64,000 nucleotides of DNA from Chloroflexota bacterium (lineage in GTDB: Bacteria > Chloroflexota > Chloroflexia > QHBQ01 > JADMIH01). The position numbers and the translations under genes are program-made. The notes beneath the pieces were generated by a model, which did not search any database, was not told the DNA's origin, and saw only the letters and a program-made list of their open reading frames with translations. The stretch lies in assembly GCA_015478675.1 (NCBI GenBank), contig JADMIH010000001.1, positions 1 through 64,000 on the forward strand, in the 5' to 3' direction. Positions within the stretch are counted from its first letter, which is position 1. Every line of letters starts with the position of its first letter. Positions 43,098 through 51,389 of this stretch are shown here, piece after piece.

Positions 43098-44528
43098 ATG
43101 ATAAGCAGTAGAACCAGGCTATCATGGTTGTCAGGGTTGAGCCTCTTTGCACTTTTAGTAACTGCCCTGCCTTTAGCACCTGCCAGCGCGCAGAGCAATT
43201 CGCGCACCTTCCCACAAACTGGACACACCGTCAAAGGCAGATTCCTTGACTACTGGCAATCACACGGCGGGGTGGCGCAGCAAGGCTATCCGATCTCCGA
43301 GCAGATGCAAGAGAAGAGCGACACGGACGGTAAAAATTACACCGTACAGTACTTTGAGCGAGCGCTCTTCGAGCTTCATCCCGAAAATGCCGCACCCAAT
43401 GATGTGCTCTTATCCCTGCTGGGCGACTTCCGCTACAAAGAAAGGTATCCGAATGGGGCAGCCGGTCAGCAGCCCAATACCTCAGCAGGCTCGGTGCTCT
43501 TCTCCCAAACGGGTAAGAGACTGGGTGGGCGCTTCCTGCAATACTGGCAGCAAAACGGCGGGGTGGCGCAGCAAGGCTATCCGATATCTGACGAGTTCAC
43601 CGAGGTGAGCGCGTTGAACGGCAAGAGCTACCGAGTGCAATACTTCGAGCGAGCGGTCTTCGAGTTGCACCCTGAAAACGCCGCGCCCTATGATGTGCTG
43701 CTCTCCCAATTGGGGGCGTTCCGTTATCGAGCCAGATACGGCCCTATTACGGTACCAACACCAACACCAGCGCCCGTGGCCAGAGGGACGTTAGAGGTTG
43801 TGGCGAGCGGGTTCGGCAGCCCCGACGACGTGGTGGTCGCGCCTTCGGGAGATATAATCTTCGGGGACTTCGGCAATAAAGCGGTCAACGTTATCAGCGG
43901 CGGGACGGGGTCGCCCCACGTGCTGGCAAGTGGCCTGGCAGGACCCGAGGGTCTGGTGGTGAGCAATGATGGCGCGATTATCGTAGCTGACCAGGCAACC
44001 AACCGCATCCTCGAGATCAACTACCAGACCGGGCGTATAAAGCTGCTGCGCCAGCTTGTGAACAACACAAGCAAGGATGGTGTGGATGGCCTCGGTATAG
44101 ATCGGGCCACAGGCGATATACTTGTGCCTGATAGTCCTAACGGACGGCTGCTACGGATGAGCCGCGACGGCACTTCTCTCAAGACGATAGCAACCGGCTT
44201 TGTGCGGCCCGTGGGCGCTGCTGTTGAGCCGGATGGCAACATCATAGTGGTGGACGAGTTCGGCAACGCGGTCTACAGATTGCGTGCAAATGGCAGCCGC
44301 ACCAGGCTAGCTAGCATATATCAGCCTGACGATGTAATAGTGGGCACAGACGGCAGCATCTACGTCAACTCCCTGGGCGGCGACATCGTACGGATAGACC
44401 CGGTTACGGGCAAGATGCAACTCCTCACATCGGGCCTCAAACTGCCGCAGGGGTTAGGCATCGATAGCTCAGGCCGCCTGGTGATAGTCGAAGAAGGCCG
44501 CAACCGAATATCCAGACTGACACCGTAA
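43098..44528 (+). CDS. Secreted protein: two tandem envelope modules plus NHL/SMP-30-like propeller
   Basis: 476 residues from the ATG at 43098 (AAAGGA upstream). A signal peptide ends APASAQ. Two ~75-residue modules follow (about 36-185), each with F..TG..V/L.GRFL.YWQ..GGVAQQGYPIS, VQYFERA.FELHPENAAP and DVLLS.LG.FRYR. These modules are common in secreted Chloroflexota proteins; their role is unknown. After a PTPTPAP linker, the rest is a six-bladed-type beta-propeller with repeats such as SPDDVVVAPSGDIIFGD and GPEGLVVSNDGAIIVAD. Its stop overlaps an ATG of the amidase frame. Confidence 0.88.
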   Translation: MISSRTRLSWLSGLSLFALLVTALPLAPASAQSNSRTFPQTGHTVKGRFLDYWQSHGGVAQQGYPISEQMQEKSDTDGKNYTVQYFERALFELHPENAAPNDVLLSLLGDFRYKERYPNGAAGQQPNTSAGSVLFSQTGKRLGGRFLQYWQQNGGVAQQGYPISDEFTEVSALNGKSYRVQYFERAVFELHPENAAPYDVLLSQLGAFRYRARYGPITVPTPTPAPVARGTLEVVASGFGSPDDVVVAPSGDIIFGDFGNKAVNVISGGTGSPHVLASGLAGPEGLVVSNDGAIIVADQATNRILEINYQTGRIKLLRQLVNNTSKDGVDGLGIDRATGDILVPDSPNGRLLRMSRDGTSLKTIATGFVRPVGAAVEPDGNIIVVDEFGNAVYRLRANGSRTRLASIYQPDDVIVGTDGSIYVNSLGGDIVRIDPVTGKMQLLTSGLKLPQGLGIDSSGRLVIVEEGRNRISRLTP

Positions 44529-44605
44529 TGGTACCCAGTGGGTTGGGCTGGTGCATGGACTACGGTGCGCAATTAAATTATGGAATCGGAGAGGGAAAAC
44601 CGGGT

Positions 44606-45694
44606 ATGGTAGACAACACAGAGCAAGAGCCAGGCGAGCCGCCCGCGCAAAAGCTGTATCTCAGCCTGCTACAGACGAGAAAAGAGAGAAGAAGTCGCTG
44701 GATTCGATGGCTGGGCGCTCTATCGCTATCGCTGGTGGTGTTGCCGGTGCTTTGGCTGCTTATAACCGGCGGGGCGACTTACTTGAACGCCTCATCTGCC
44801 TCACGCACCATCTCCCCTGTGGCCACCGGTTCTACTTCACTCGGCGCCACGCCCGCGATCACAGCGGCCGGATCGTTTCTAAGCTCAGGTCCACTCCCCC
44901 TCACAGCCACTCCGCTCAACCTGCTGCCGAAGCCGGCAGGCACAATTAGCGCGAGCGCTCAGCTGCCACTCTACGGGCGGCGCATCGGGCTTGATCCGGG
45001 GCATGGCCCGCGAGGTGATGCCGGCGCAGTGCTCACAGACCCTGACACAGGCAAGCTCATATTGTCCGAGGACGACTTCAACCTTGACGTGGCATTGCGC
45101 ACCCGCGATTTGCTGCGCGCTCGCGGGGCTGCAGTTGTGCTCACTCGAGAGGCCGCCGACACCTTCACCGCCCCCTGGCCCGCCGACGCCAATGGCGACG
45201 GCATAGTGGGCGCATCGGGTGATGACTTGCAGGAGCGGGTGGATATCCTCAACAACTTCAAGGCTGAAGTCTTTCTGAGCATCCACGCGAATGGAGGCGA
45301 CCCGTCTGTGGTGGAACGCCAGGATGTGCAGGTGGTATATTGTGGCGACTCTGACTGCAACTTTGCTGAGCAGAGCAAGCAGTTGGGCCATCTGGTGAGC
45401 GACCAGCTTGATTCTAAACTTGCAGATGCGGGCTACACGCCTGACGGGGCGGGGTTGGTCACCGATCTGAACACCGATTCTTCAGTTCCTCCTCAACATT
45501 TGTTCTTGCTCGGGCCTGTGAACCCACCGAGGCACGTAAGGGCTACTGCCATGCCGGGCGTTTTAGCCGAGTCGCTTTACGTAAGCTCACCTGAGCAAGC
45601 AGCTCAACTCAACAAAGAGAGCGTACGCCAGGCGATTGCGCTGGCATATGCTGATGCGTTGCAGGCCTTTCTCACCGGAACCGGCGGCAACTAG
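44606..45694 (+). CDS. N-acetylmuramoyl-L-alanine amidase (Amidase_3)
   Basis: 362 residues from the ATG at 44606, behind GGAGAGGG; an earlier in-frame ATG at 44528 overlaps the previous stop and is an alternative. One N-terminal TM (WLGALSLSLVVLPVLWLLI) and a Ser/Thr-rich tether anchor it outside. The zinc amidase domain has His in GLDPGHGPRGD, Glu in SEDDFNLDV, His in FLSIHANGGD and a C-terminal catalytic Glu candidate in GVLAESLYVS. An insert ADANGDGIVGASGDD resembles a calcium-binding EF/dockerin loop. It cleaves peptide stems from peptidoglycan. Confidence 0.9.
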   Translation: MVDNTEQEPGEPPAQKLYLSLLQTRKERRSRWIRWLGALSLSLVVLPVLWLLITGGATYLNASSASRTISPVATGSTSLGATPAITAAGSFLSSGPLPLTATPLNLLPKPAGTISASAQLPLYGRRIGLDPGHGPRGDAGAVLTDPDTGKLILSEDDFNLDVALRTRDLLRARGAAVVLTREAADTFTAPWPADANGDGIVGASGDDLQERVDILNNFKAEVFLSIHANGGDPSVVERQDVQVVYCGDSDCNFAEQSKQLGHLVSDQLDSKLADAGYTPDGAGLVTDLNTDSSVPPQHLFLLGPVNPPRHVRATAMPGVLAESLYVSSPEQAAQLNKESVRQAIALAYADALQAFLTGTGGN

Positions 45695-45779
45695 GCCAAC
45701 CGAGCCCTTCTTTTCGTTTGGCCGAAGGTAAGCGGGCAACAAGCTGCGGCAAAAATCCAACATGCGAGCTGAGCTTAGC

Positions 45780-45978
45780 GTAAGCGTTCAGACTAAGGGT
45801 GGATGGGCCAGCCTAGCCCCCTCTCCCTTCATGGGAGAGGGGCATGGGGCGAGGGAGAAAGCCCCCTCTCCCTTCATGGGAGAGGGGGTTTGGGGGTGAG
45901 GGAGGGTGAGGCTAGGTGAGGGTACGCCTCCACAGCTACTCCTTGCAGATTGCCTCTACCCCTACTCTGAACAGTTAC
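45780..45978. mobile_element. MITE-like element E4 with 8-bp target duplication
   Basis: 199 bp. Ends GTAAGCGTTCAGACTAAGGG and the complement of GTAACTGTTCAGAGTAGGGG are inverted repeats. Perfect direct repeats AGCTTAGC lie at 45772-45779 and 45979-45986. The interior carries two copies of the CCCTCTCCCTTCATGGGAGAGG palindromic unit. Its right end is 14 bp before the marR -35. Confidence 0.95.
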
Positions 45979-45992
45979 AGCTTAGCGGGGGC

Positions 45993-46027
45993 TTGACAAA
46001 TCGCGCAAAATAGTTTATATATATACT
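45993..46027 (+). promoter_or_regulatory. marR promoter and AT-rich palindrome
   Basis: TTGACA (45993-45998) and TATATA (46016-46021) are spaced 17 bp apart. A near-perfect 16-bp palindrome AGTTTATATATATACT (46012-46027, one mismatched pair) covers the -10, a likely MarR autorepression site. The start codon at 46036 lies only about 9 bases after the expected transcription start. Confidence 0.7.
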
Positions 46028-46035
46028 ATAAGTGA

Positions 46036-46524
46036 ATGAGCAATTTTATGGAGACAGAGATCACAACGGAAGCGCCGCCTCAGCAGCTAGGTGAGGCGTG
46101 TGGTTCGTCAATGTCTGCGTGGTTATATCTGGTGCGCGTCTACGATAAGATGCAACGTCACCTGATGGACCACCTCGATAATTACGACCTGACGCTCGCC
46201 CAGTATGACGTGCTGGCTCTGCTCAGCCAGGAGCAAGGTATAACCCAGCAGGCTCTGGCCCAGAAGTTGCTTGTTACAAAAGGCAACGTGTGTGGGCTTA
46301 TTGACAGAATGTCGGCTCATGGTCTTGTGGAGAGGCGTAGCGATCCCGAAGACCGCCGCCCTAACTTGCTTCATCTGACGGCAGAGGGCGAAAGACTGGC
46401 GAAGGAAGCTGTACCTGCTTATAGCGAGTTCGTTCGCGAGCACATGTCGGGGCTGACACCCCAACAACTGGCTGCATTACGCGAGATACTCCAGACGCTG
46501 GACAATTCCATCAGACAGCACTAG
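46036..46524 (+). CDS. MarR-family regulator
   Basis: 162 residues with the MarR winged helix: YDLTLAQYDVLALLSQEQGITQQALAQKL, recognition helix VTKGNVCGLIDRMSAHGLVERR, and the wing DPEDRRPNLLHLT. One Cys (NVCGL) sits in the recognition helix and could be a redox switch. It precedes yceI by 68 bp on the same strand, a frequent pairing; repression of yceI and itself is likely. A second ATG at 46048 is an alternative start. Confidence 0.93.
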   Translation: MSNFMETEITTEAPPQQLGEACGSSMSAWLYLVRVYDKMQRHLMDHLDNYDLTLAQYDVLALLSQEQGITQQALAQKLLVTKGNVCGLIDRMSAHGLVERRSDPEDRRPNLLHLTAEGERLAKEAVPAYSEFVREHMSGLTPQQLAALREILQTLDNSIRQH

Positions 46525-46592
46525 ATGTTCTTTTTGGCCCCATAGTTGACGTATAAATAGTAGATAGTTAAACAATAAGTAGGAGGCGATAA

Positions 46593-47210
46593 ATGGCTAA
46601 CACAATCGTACAAACCCCGACAAATATCAAGACAAGCACATGGAAGATAGACGCCGCTCACAGCACAGTGGAGTTCGTCGCCAAGCACATGATGATCGCC
46701 AACGTGCGGGGCCGGTTCCCTGATGTAGAAGGCACTATTCGATTCGACGAGGAGAAGATCGCGAACTCCTCAGTCGAGGCCACGATCCAGGTAGCAACCA
46801 TCACCACAGGCGCTGAGCAGCGTGACACGCACATGCGCTCAGGCGACTTCTTTCTGGTAGAGCAGTACCCGACTATCACCTTCAAGAGCAAACGCATCGA
46901 GCCTAAGGGAGGTGACGAGTACAACATCGTCGGTGACCTCACGATACGTGGCATAACCAAAGAAGTTACCCTCAACACCACCTACGAGGGGCGCGGTGTA
47001 ACTCCCTACGGCGCGGAGGCCATAGGCTTCTCCGCCACAACCACTGTCAACCGCAAGGACTTTGATCTCAACTGGAACGTGGCCCTGGAGACAGGCGGCG
47101 TGCTGGTCGGCGATAAGGTCAAGCTTGACCTGAACATCGAGGCCGTGAAGAGCACAGAGCAGGCGGAGAAAGAAGCTGAGGCCGAAACCAACGTCAGCGC
47201 CACAGCCTAA
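46593..47210 (+). CDS. yceI: YceI-family lipid/isoprenoid-binding protein
   Basis: 205 residues with the YceI lipocalin-like fold: WKIDAAHSTVEFVAKHMMIANVRGRF, the mid-protein MRSGDFFLVEQYPTITFKS, and IGFSATTTVNRKDFDLNW. Members bind polyisoprenoids such as ubiquinone or menaquinone precursors. No signal peptide is present, so it is cytosolic. TAGGAGG lies upstream of the ATG. Likely controlled by the adjacent MarR. The charged Lys/Glu/Ala C-terminal tail is an extension. Confidence 0.94.
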   Translation: MANTIVQTPTNIKTSTWKIDAAHSTVEFVAKHMMIANVRGRFPDVEGTIRFDEEKIANSSVEATIQVATITTGAEQRDTHMRSGDFFLVEQYPTITFKSKRIEPKGGDEYNIVGDLTIRGITKEVTLNTTYEGRGVTPYGAEAIGFSATTTVNRKDFDLNWNVALETGGVLVGDKVKLDLNIEAVKSTEQAEKEAEAETNVSATA

Positions 47211-47243
47211 TATTCTCGCACCTTAGTACTCTGGGCCGCATAA

Positions 47244-47276
47244 AAGCCCGCCTGTAGTTGAACTACAGGCGGGCTT
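47244..47276 (+). terminator. Terminator after yceI
   Basis: A 14-bp perfect stem AAGCCCGCCTGTAG / CTACAGGCGGGCTT with loop TTGAA. Upstream AAAA and downstream TT would allow function for yceI and perhaps the converging SLH gene. Confidence 0.85.
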
Positions 47277-47332
47277 GCGCTTATTGGTTGCTCGGTGCCT
47301 CTCCACTTCTACAATTCCCTTCTGAGGTATAC

Positions 47333-49303
47333 TTAGCGGCTCTGGCCGGAGTTGGGGTCTATCATAAGGCCCGACTCATCTACCGCCTCGAAATCGGAGC
47401 CAGGCAAGCGGTTGAGGTCGTACAGCTCGCTGTCATCCCAACGCTGGTCGGGCGTGCCATCTATCTGCCATGCGTCACCCGAGTCGGCCAGGAACATTCC
47501 GTAGCTCTTTAGCCCCTGCAAGATCACTTGAAGGCGGGGTGTGAAGCTGGATATGTCAACGTTAGCCTTCAGCCTGAAGCGTGTACCCATGGGGGGTGCG
47601 CTCGAGCTGCTGTTGGTGCCGTCGGAGTGCCGTGCGGGCCACACGTGGCTGCTGCGAATCGTGTTCATTGGCGCTGTAACCCGCACGGCGTGCGTGATCA
47701 GCCCCGCCTCTACTTCATCGTACTTGATAAGCGCGGGTAGTATCGCGAAGCCCGCGGCGTCCGCAGAGGTCCAGCCATCGGGCCTGAGGGCGTTGGAGTT
47801 AAGGTTGAAGATAGCGCCGTTGGCCGCTGTCCACTCACCGGGGCCCACAGGACTTGAATGCCACGTCTCGAAGAGAGTGCAGTCCCCTCCTCTCACGATG
47901 GACACATGTCTGTCACCGCTGGTCGGCACGGGCGTGAGCCATGTGGCCCCGCCGATGAGCGCACCATCGGGGAAAGGATAGGGCCCTGGGTCACTCTGGC
48001 TAGGGTAGTCGGTAAAAGTGATCACCGCCATCGGTTGGGCCGTAGCTACCGCGTTGTAAGGGTTGCCAATAGAGAAGCCCTGCCACATCCCCATCGCGAA
48101 ACCCGAGTGCAGCGTTCCATTCGTGCCTATCGTGGCTACGTATGCATCCGACATAATCTGAGTGGGGAGCGCATCAATTCGTTTGTTCCAGATGTTATCC
48201 GCGGGATAGAGTGGGCAGGGTATAGGGTCATTGGCTGTTATCCCCGAACCGCCAGGGGGTATAGTAGATGATGCTGTAGGCGTGCCGCCTGAGGGAGTCG
48301 CGGTGCGAGTAGCTGTCCACGCGGCAGTAGTTGGCGTTCGGCTGGGAGTTCGCGAAGGCGTACGGGTAGTGCTCGCCTGAGGCGTCTGTGTTGGCACGTA
48401 CGTAGACGTCGCGCCAGGGGTGCGGGTGCGGGTCGTAGTGGTTGTGGAGCGTGTGGCCGTAGGGGAAGGGGTGGCGCGATGGCCTCGCACACGATCGATC
48501 ATCTTAGAAGCCTGAGCTCTTGTCGTTGTATTGTAAAGCCTGAAGTATGGGGTGTTCTGGGCGTCGCAAGGCTCTCCCGGTCCTCCACAAGAGTAGCCAC
48601 TGATTATACCGTCACGGCTCACACTGTTCACATAACCATAGTAGGGGTTGTCGGCTGGCACATCGGCGAAGAGAGGAACATCTGGAAAGTAGGGGTCTGA
48701 GCCGCCGGCGAGCATGACCATTTTGGCAACCTGCCCTCGATTCGCGATGGCGGTGGGCCGAAAATAGGGCCGCCGCAAGTCGTCACAAGGCTCTCCCGGC
48801 CCTCCGCAGCTATAGCCCGATACCAGCCCGTTCGCGGCCCCAACTTCGACCCAGGGGAAGAAGACGTTGGTTGCAGGCACATCAGCAAAGGTGTTGGTAG
48901 AGGGGAGCGGCCCATCTAATTCTGTGGAGAGCACTACAATTTTTGCGAGCTGGGCGCGTGTTACGTTATTGTTCGGCTGAAAAGTTCCGTCGGCGTAGCC
49001 GGAGATCGCGCCAATCGCGGTCAGGTCGCTGACTGGCGGATAAAACCAGTCGCCGGTGCAAACATCAACAAACTGGGTGCGCCCGCACGGCGGTTCAGAC
49101 GCTGCAGCTGCTCCGGCGGGAGTGTATAAACCGCCAAAGTAGAACGCCAGCACAGGAATAGCAAGGAGGACTAACCGGACCGCGCGGCTTTTCGGCTGCG
49201 CCCAGGGGAACTGTGGACAAGAAGGCTCACTGCTTTCGCAGTGGGGAGGGGCGCATGTCAGCCGCTCGCTTTGTGGGTGACTGCTACTGCTGCAAACGTA
49301 CAT
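47333..49303 (-). CDS. S-layer-homology protein with C-terminal exported domain
   Basis: 656 residues from the ATG at 49301-49303 (GGAGG 5 bases upstream). After a ~40-residue N-terminal extension and a signal segment (LVLLAIPVLAFYFGGLYTPAGA), three SLH repeats follow (FVDVCTGDWFYPPVSDLTAIG, FADVPATNVFFPWVEVGAANG, FADVPADNPYYGYVNSVSRDG). GYSCGGPGEPCD motifs occur in repeats 2 and 3. A Thr/Arg/Ser-Pro tether leads to a ~300-residue domain starting PADNIWNKRIDALP with HAVRVTAPMN and SSHVWPARH; its histidines suggest an enzyme, family unrecognised. SLH anchors it to the wall. A c-di-GMP riboswitch precedes it. Confidence 0.9.
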   Translation of the reverse strand: MYVCSSSSHPQSERLTCAPPHCESSEPSCPQFPWAQPKSRAVRLVLLAIPVLAFYFGGLYTPAGAAAASEPPCGRTQFVDVCTGDWFYPPVSDLTAIGAISGYADGTFQPNNNVTRAQLAKIVVLSTELDGPLPSTNTFADVPATNVFFPWVEVGAANGLVSGYSCGGPGEPCDDLRRPYFRPTAIANRGQVAKMVMLAGGSDPYFPDVPLFADVPADNPYYGYVNSVSRDGIISGYSCGGPGEPCDAQNTPYFRLYNTTTRAQASKMIDRVRGHRATPSPTATRSTTTTTRTRTPGATSTYVPTQTPQASTTRTPSRTPSRTPTTAAWTATRTATPSGGTPTASSTIPPGGSGITANDPIPCPLYPADNIWNKRIDALPTQIMSDAYVATIGTNGTLHSGFAMGMWQGFSIGNPYNAVATAQPMAVITFTDYPSQSDPGPYPFPDGALIGGATWLTPVPTSGDRHVSIVRGGDCTLFETWHSSPVGPGEWTAANGAIFNLNSNALRPDGWTSADAAGFAILPALIKYDEVEAGLITHAVRVTAPMNTIRSSHVWPARHSDGTNSSSSAPPMGTRFRLKANVDISSFTPRLQVILQGLKSYGMFLADSGDAWQIDGTPDQRWDDSELYDLNRLPGSDFEAVDESGLMIDPNSGQSR

Positions 49304-49304
49304 A

Positions 49305-49321
49305 GTTCCTCCTTGAGGAAC
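49305..49321 (-). promoter_or_regulatory. Hairpin hiding the SLH-gene ribosome binding site
   Basis: On the mRNA GTTCCTC-AAG-GAGGAAC forms a 7-bp stem with a 3-base loop; the GAGG of the ribosome site is in the second arm and the AUG begins two bases later. It is the natural expression platform for the upstream riboswitch. Confidence 0.75.
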
Positions 49322-49401
49322 GACAGCCGTTGCAGGCAATTTTGGGCGACGATAAAGCCACACTGTCAACGTTGTAATAGCGCAGTGGCAAATATGTCAT
49401 T

Positions 49402-49480
49402 GCCGGGCAACCTGGCTGTCATAGCTCTAATGAGCCTTAGATCCAATGGCTTTGCGTCCCCGCCTTTCGACGAGTTTGCC
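49402..49480 (-). ncRNA. c-di-GMP-I (GEMM) riboswitch
   Basis: Read on the minus strand from 49480, it matches the GEMM-I aptamer: GGCAAA, a stem CTCGTC-GAAA-GGCGGG with the GNRA tetraloop, the GACGCAAAGCC junction, ATCTAAGG receptor side, the second hairpin, then ATGACAGCC and closing GGTTGCC. The first GGCAA pairs with the last TTGCC (P1). It binds the second messenger c-di-GMP. It lies about 100 bases upstream of the SLH start codon, in line with known control of surface and adhesion genes by this class. Confidence 0.92.
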
Positions 49481-49510
49481 TTTTTCCTGTGGAGAGAGAC
49501 AGCGCGGACC

Positions 49511-49530
49511 GATCACTCCGAAGAGTGATC
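49511..49530. other. Short UUCG-type hairpin upstream of the riboswitch
   Basis: GATCACTC-CGAA-GAGTGATC; on the minus strand the loop is TTCG, a very stable tetraloop. Flanking GCGG/CCGC bases extend the stem. It lies between the GH/cupin gene terminator and the aptamer. Confidence 0.6.
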
Positions 49531-49654
49531 AGCCCGCACCTTTAGCTGTTTCATTGTAGCGTTCTAATGTGTAAAGCGGAATAGGTAGATGGTACCAGAG
49601 CGGCACCCCACCTTATACTGCTTCTCATCCAGGACCCGCGTATATAACGAGGAG

Positions 49655-49691
49655 GGCGATTTGCTCAGTCGCCACCCCTGAGCAAATCGCC
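49655..49691 (-). terminator. Terminator after the GH-cupin gene
   Basis: A 14-bp perfect stem GGCGATTTGCTCAG / CTGAGCAAATCGCC with a 9-base loop begins one base beyond the stop codon at 49692. Confidence 0.75.
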
Positions 49692-51281
49692 TCAGCCGCC
49701 CTGGGAGCCTGCCGCCTCAAGGTTGGCGGGGTGGGGGCCGTCGAAGCGAGCGTCCCAGGGCCTGGGCGCGCTCACCTGCTGGACAACCAGGCGCTGCGTG
49801 GTGTAGTTGATTATGCTGTGGTACAGCCCTGCGGGGATCACTATGCTCTCTCCCTCCTGCACCTTGATGCACCGGTCGCCGATGCACACAGCGCCCCTGC
49901 CTGACAGAAAAGTCAAGACGTGCTCCGTCTGGTTGTGGCGATGAGACGGGAGTGAGCCTCCCGGCTCGAAACCATATACCTCAACAATCAAATCGTTGCC
50001 CGCGGCGAGGGTTCGGTAGGAAAAGTTGTCGGGTTTGAAGCGCACGCTTTCGAGAGGCTTCACGAAACCATAGGTCGTAACTGCTGCTTCCTGCCCCTCA
50101 ATGCGTAGAAGCGCTCCATCTATAGTGTGGCCTGGATCGAGGATGTCCTGAGCCGAGTGGAGAGCGCCCGCAACAACAGGAGAAAGCACGCGTGTTAGCT
50201 TGCCGCCGGGCTGCGGCGCTACGTCAAAGACGCCCCCATCGAAGAAAGCCGTCGGGTCCTCCCAATCAGGGGAGCTTATGACGGGATAGAGACAGATGCC
50301 CTGTAGATTCACACCTTCCGCCAGCGCCTGCTGCACTTCGCCCGTCAGGTGAGCCAGCCAGAGCGCTCGTTCATCAGCGGAGGAGCCTGTCTCAGCGATT
50401 ATGAGCGGCGCCTCGTAGCGCGCCCCAAGCTCAACCAGCATCCGGCTAAGTGGCACCCACTGAGGGTCAGCCCAATCCAGGAAACGCTGCGGTAGCTCAG
50501 GTGTAGGGATAGTCCACTGGTTACCTGCGTAGTAGTTGAAACCTACGACGCCGAGGTGGGCCTTGCTCCCTCCCAGTTCCGGCTCAATGCGCCCCGCAAG
50601 AAGGTCAAACGCTTCTGTTACTACATAACGATTGAAAAAGTCAGCCTGGGGCTTCAAGTCGGGCCTCCCCACCGGCGCGTGTAGATGCACAAGTGGGTCC
50701 ACTGTGAGTATACAGGCGGCGGGGTCTACCTCCCAAATAGCATTTGTGGCCGCGATTGCGGCTTTCACCAGCACGCGCTTATAGTCACCTCCACGACTAT
50801 GCGCGAAAGGAGCCATATATCCGACCTCGCCTGCTGCCCAGGCCGTGTACGATATTTCATTGATGGGCGTATACCAGCTTTGGCCTTCGCTCTCCTCGCG
50901 CACGATCGTTGCAACCGCTCTCGCAAACGCCGCAAAGCGCGTAACGAACTCAGTTGAGAAGGGGTCCAGGTCGTCCGGGTAACCGTAGTGCATCAGGTCC
51001 CAGATTTGTATCATGCCCTCCTCTCTGCCCAGCCTCGCGAGCTTACGCACACTTCCGAGATGTAGCGCGCCACGCCGGTCTGCAATGGGCCACCGGGCCG
51101 ACTCGCGGATTGCGTTGATACCGGCGGCACGACAGAGGCGGTAGTCTTCCTGCGCGAGCAGGTCGTGCTGCGTAGCGGCTATCATATCGAGGCGATGGCC
51201 CTCAAGAGTAAGGTGGGTCGAGCACTCGAAGCCGCCCAGGAAGAACGATCCAAAGAGCCAGGGTCCTTTGTCAATTTTCAT
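49692..51281 (-). CDS. GH1-like glycosidase fused to a C-terminal cupin
   Basis: 529 residues from the ATG at 51279-51281. Residues ~1-380 form a clan-A (GH1-like) barrel: GFECSTH at the start, acid/base Glu in YTPINEISYTAWAAG, nucleophile Glu in LIIAETGSS. Residues ~410-500 are a cupin with metal motif GGSLPSHRHNQTEHVLTFLSGRG and PAGLYHSIIN. No signal peptide is seen, so it is cytosolic. The cupin may bind the sugar product or tune activity. The reaction is unknown; the ribosome site is weak, so the start may be up to 17 codons upstream. Confidence 0.82.
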   Translation of the reverse strand: MKIDKGPWLFGSFFLGGFECSTHLTLEGHRLDMIAATQHDLLAQEDYRLCRAAGINAIRESARWPIADRRGALHLGSVRKLARLGREEGMIQIWDLMHYGYPDDLDPFSTEFVTRFAAFARAVATIVREESEGQSWYTPINEISYTAWAAGEVGYMAPFAHSRGGDYKRVLVKAAIAATNAIWEVDPAACILTVDPLVHLHAPVGRPDLKPQADFFNRYVVTEAFDLLAGRIEPELGGSKAHLGVVGFNYYAGNQWTIPTPELPQRFLDWADPQWVPLSRMLVELGARYEAPLIIAETGSSADERALWLAHLTGEVQQALAEGVNLQGICLYPVISSPDWEDPTAFFDGGVFDVAPQPGGKLTRVLSPVVAGALHSAQDILDPGHTIDGALLRIEGQEAAVTTYGFVKPLESVRFKPDNFSYRTLAAGNDLIVEVYGFEPGGSLPSHRHNQTEHVLTFLSGRGAVCIGDRCIKVQEGESIVIPAGLYHSIINYTTQRLVVQQVSAPRPWDARFDGPHPANLEAAGSQGG

Positions 51282-51389
51282 AAGGGCAAGGTCCAGCCCT
51301 CCGGGGTATCGGAGCAAACGGCATCTGCACAATAAACCGGTCGAGAAGCTGTCACTGAGCCTCCGTATCTCTATAGTGGTCAGATGGAA

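Larger units (their letters stand above)
45695..46035. other. Intergenic region: weak hairpin, element E4, marR promoter
   Basis: 341 bp. After the amidase a short GGCCAA / TTGGCC pairing (45694-45699, 45718-45723) may act as a terminator. The rest is element E4 and the marR promoter, listed separately. Confidence 0.5.

Noticed and set aside
45800..45900. CRISPR-like repeats (CCCTCTCCCTTCATGGGAGAGG units)
   Set aside because: Only two or three copies without regular unique spacers, all inside MITE-like elements; no cas genes in the window.
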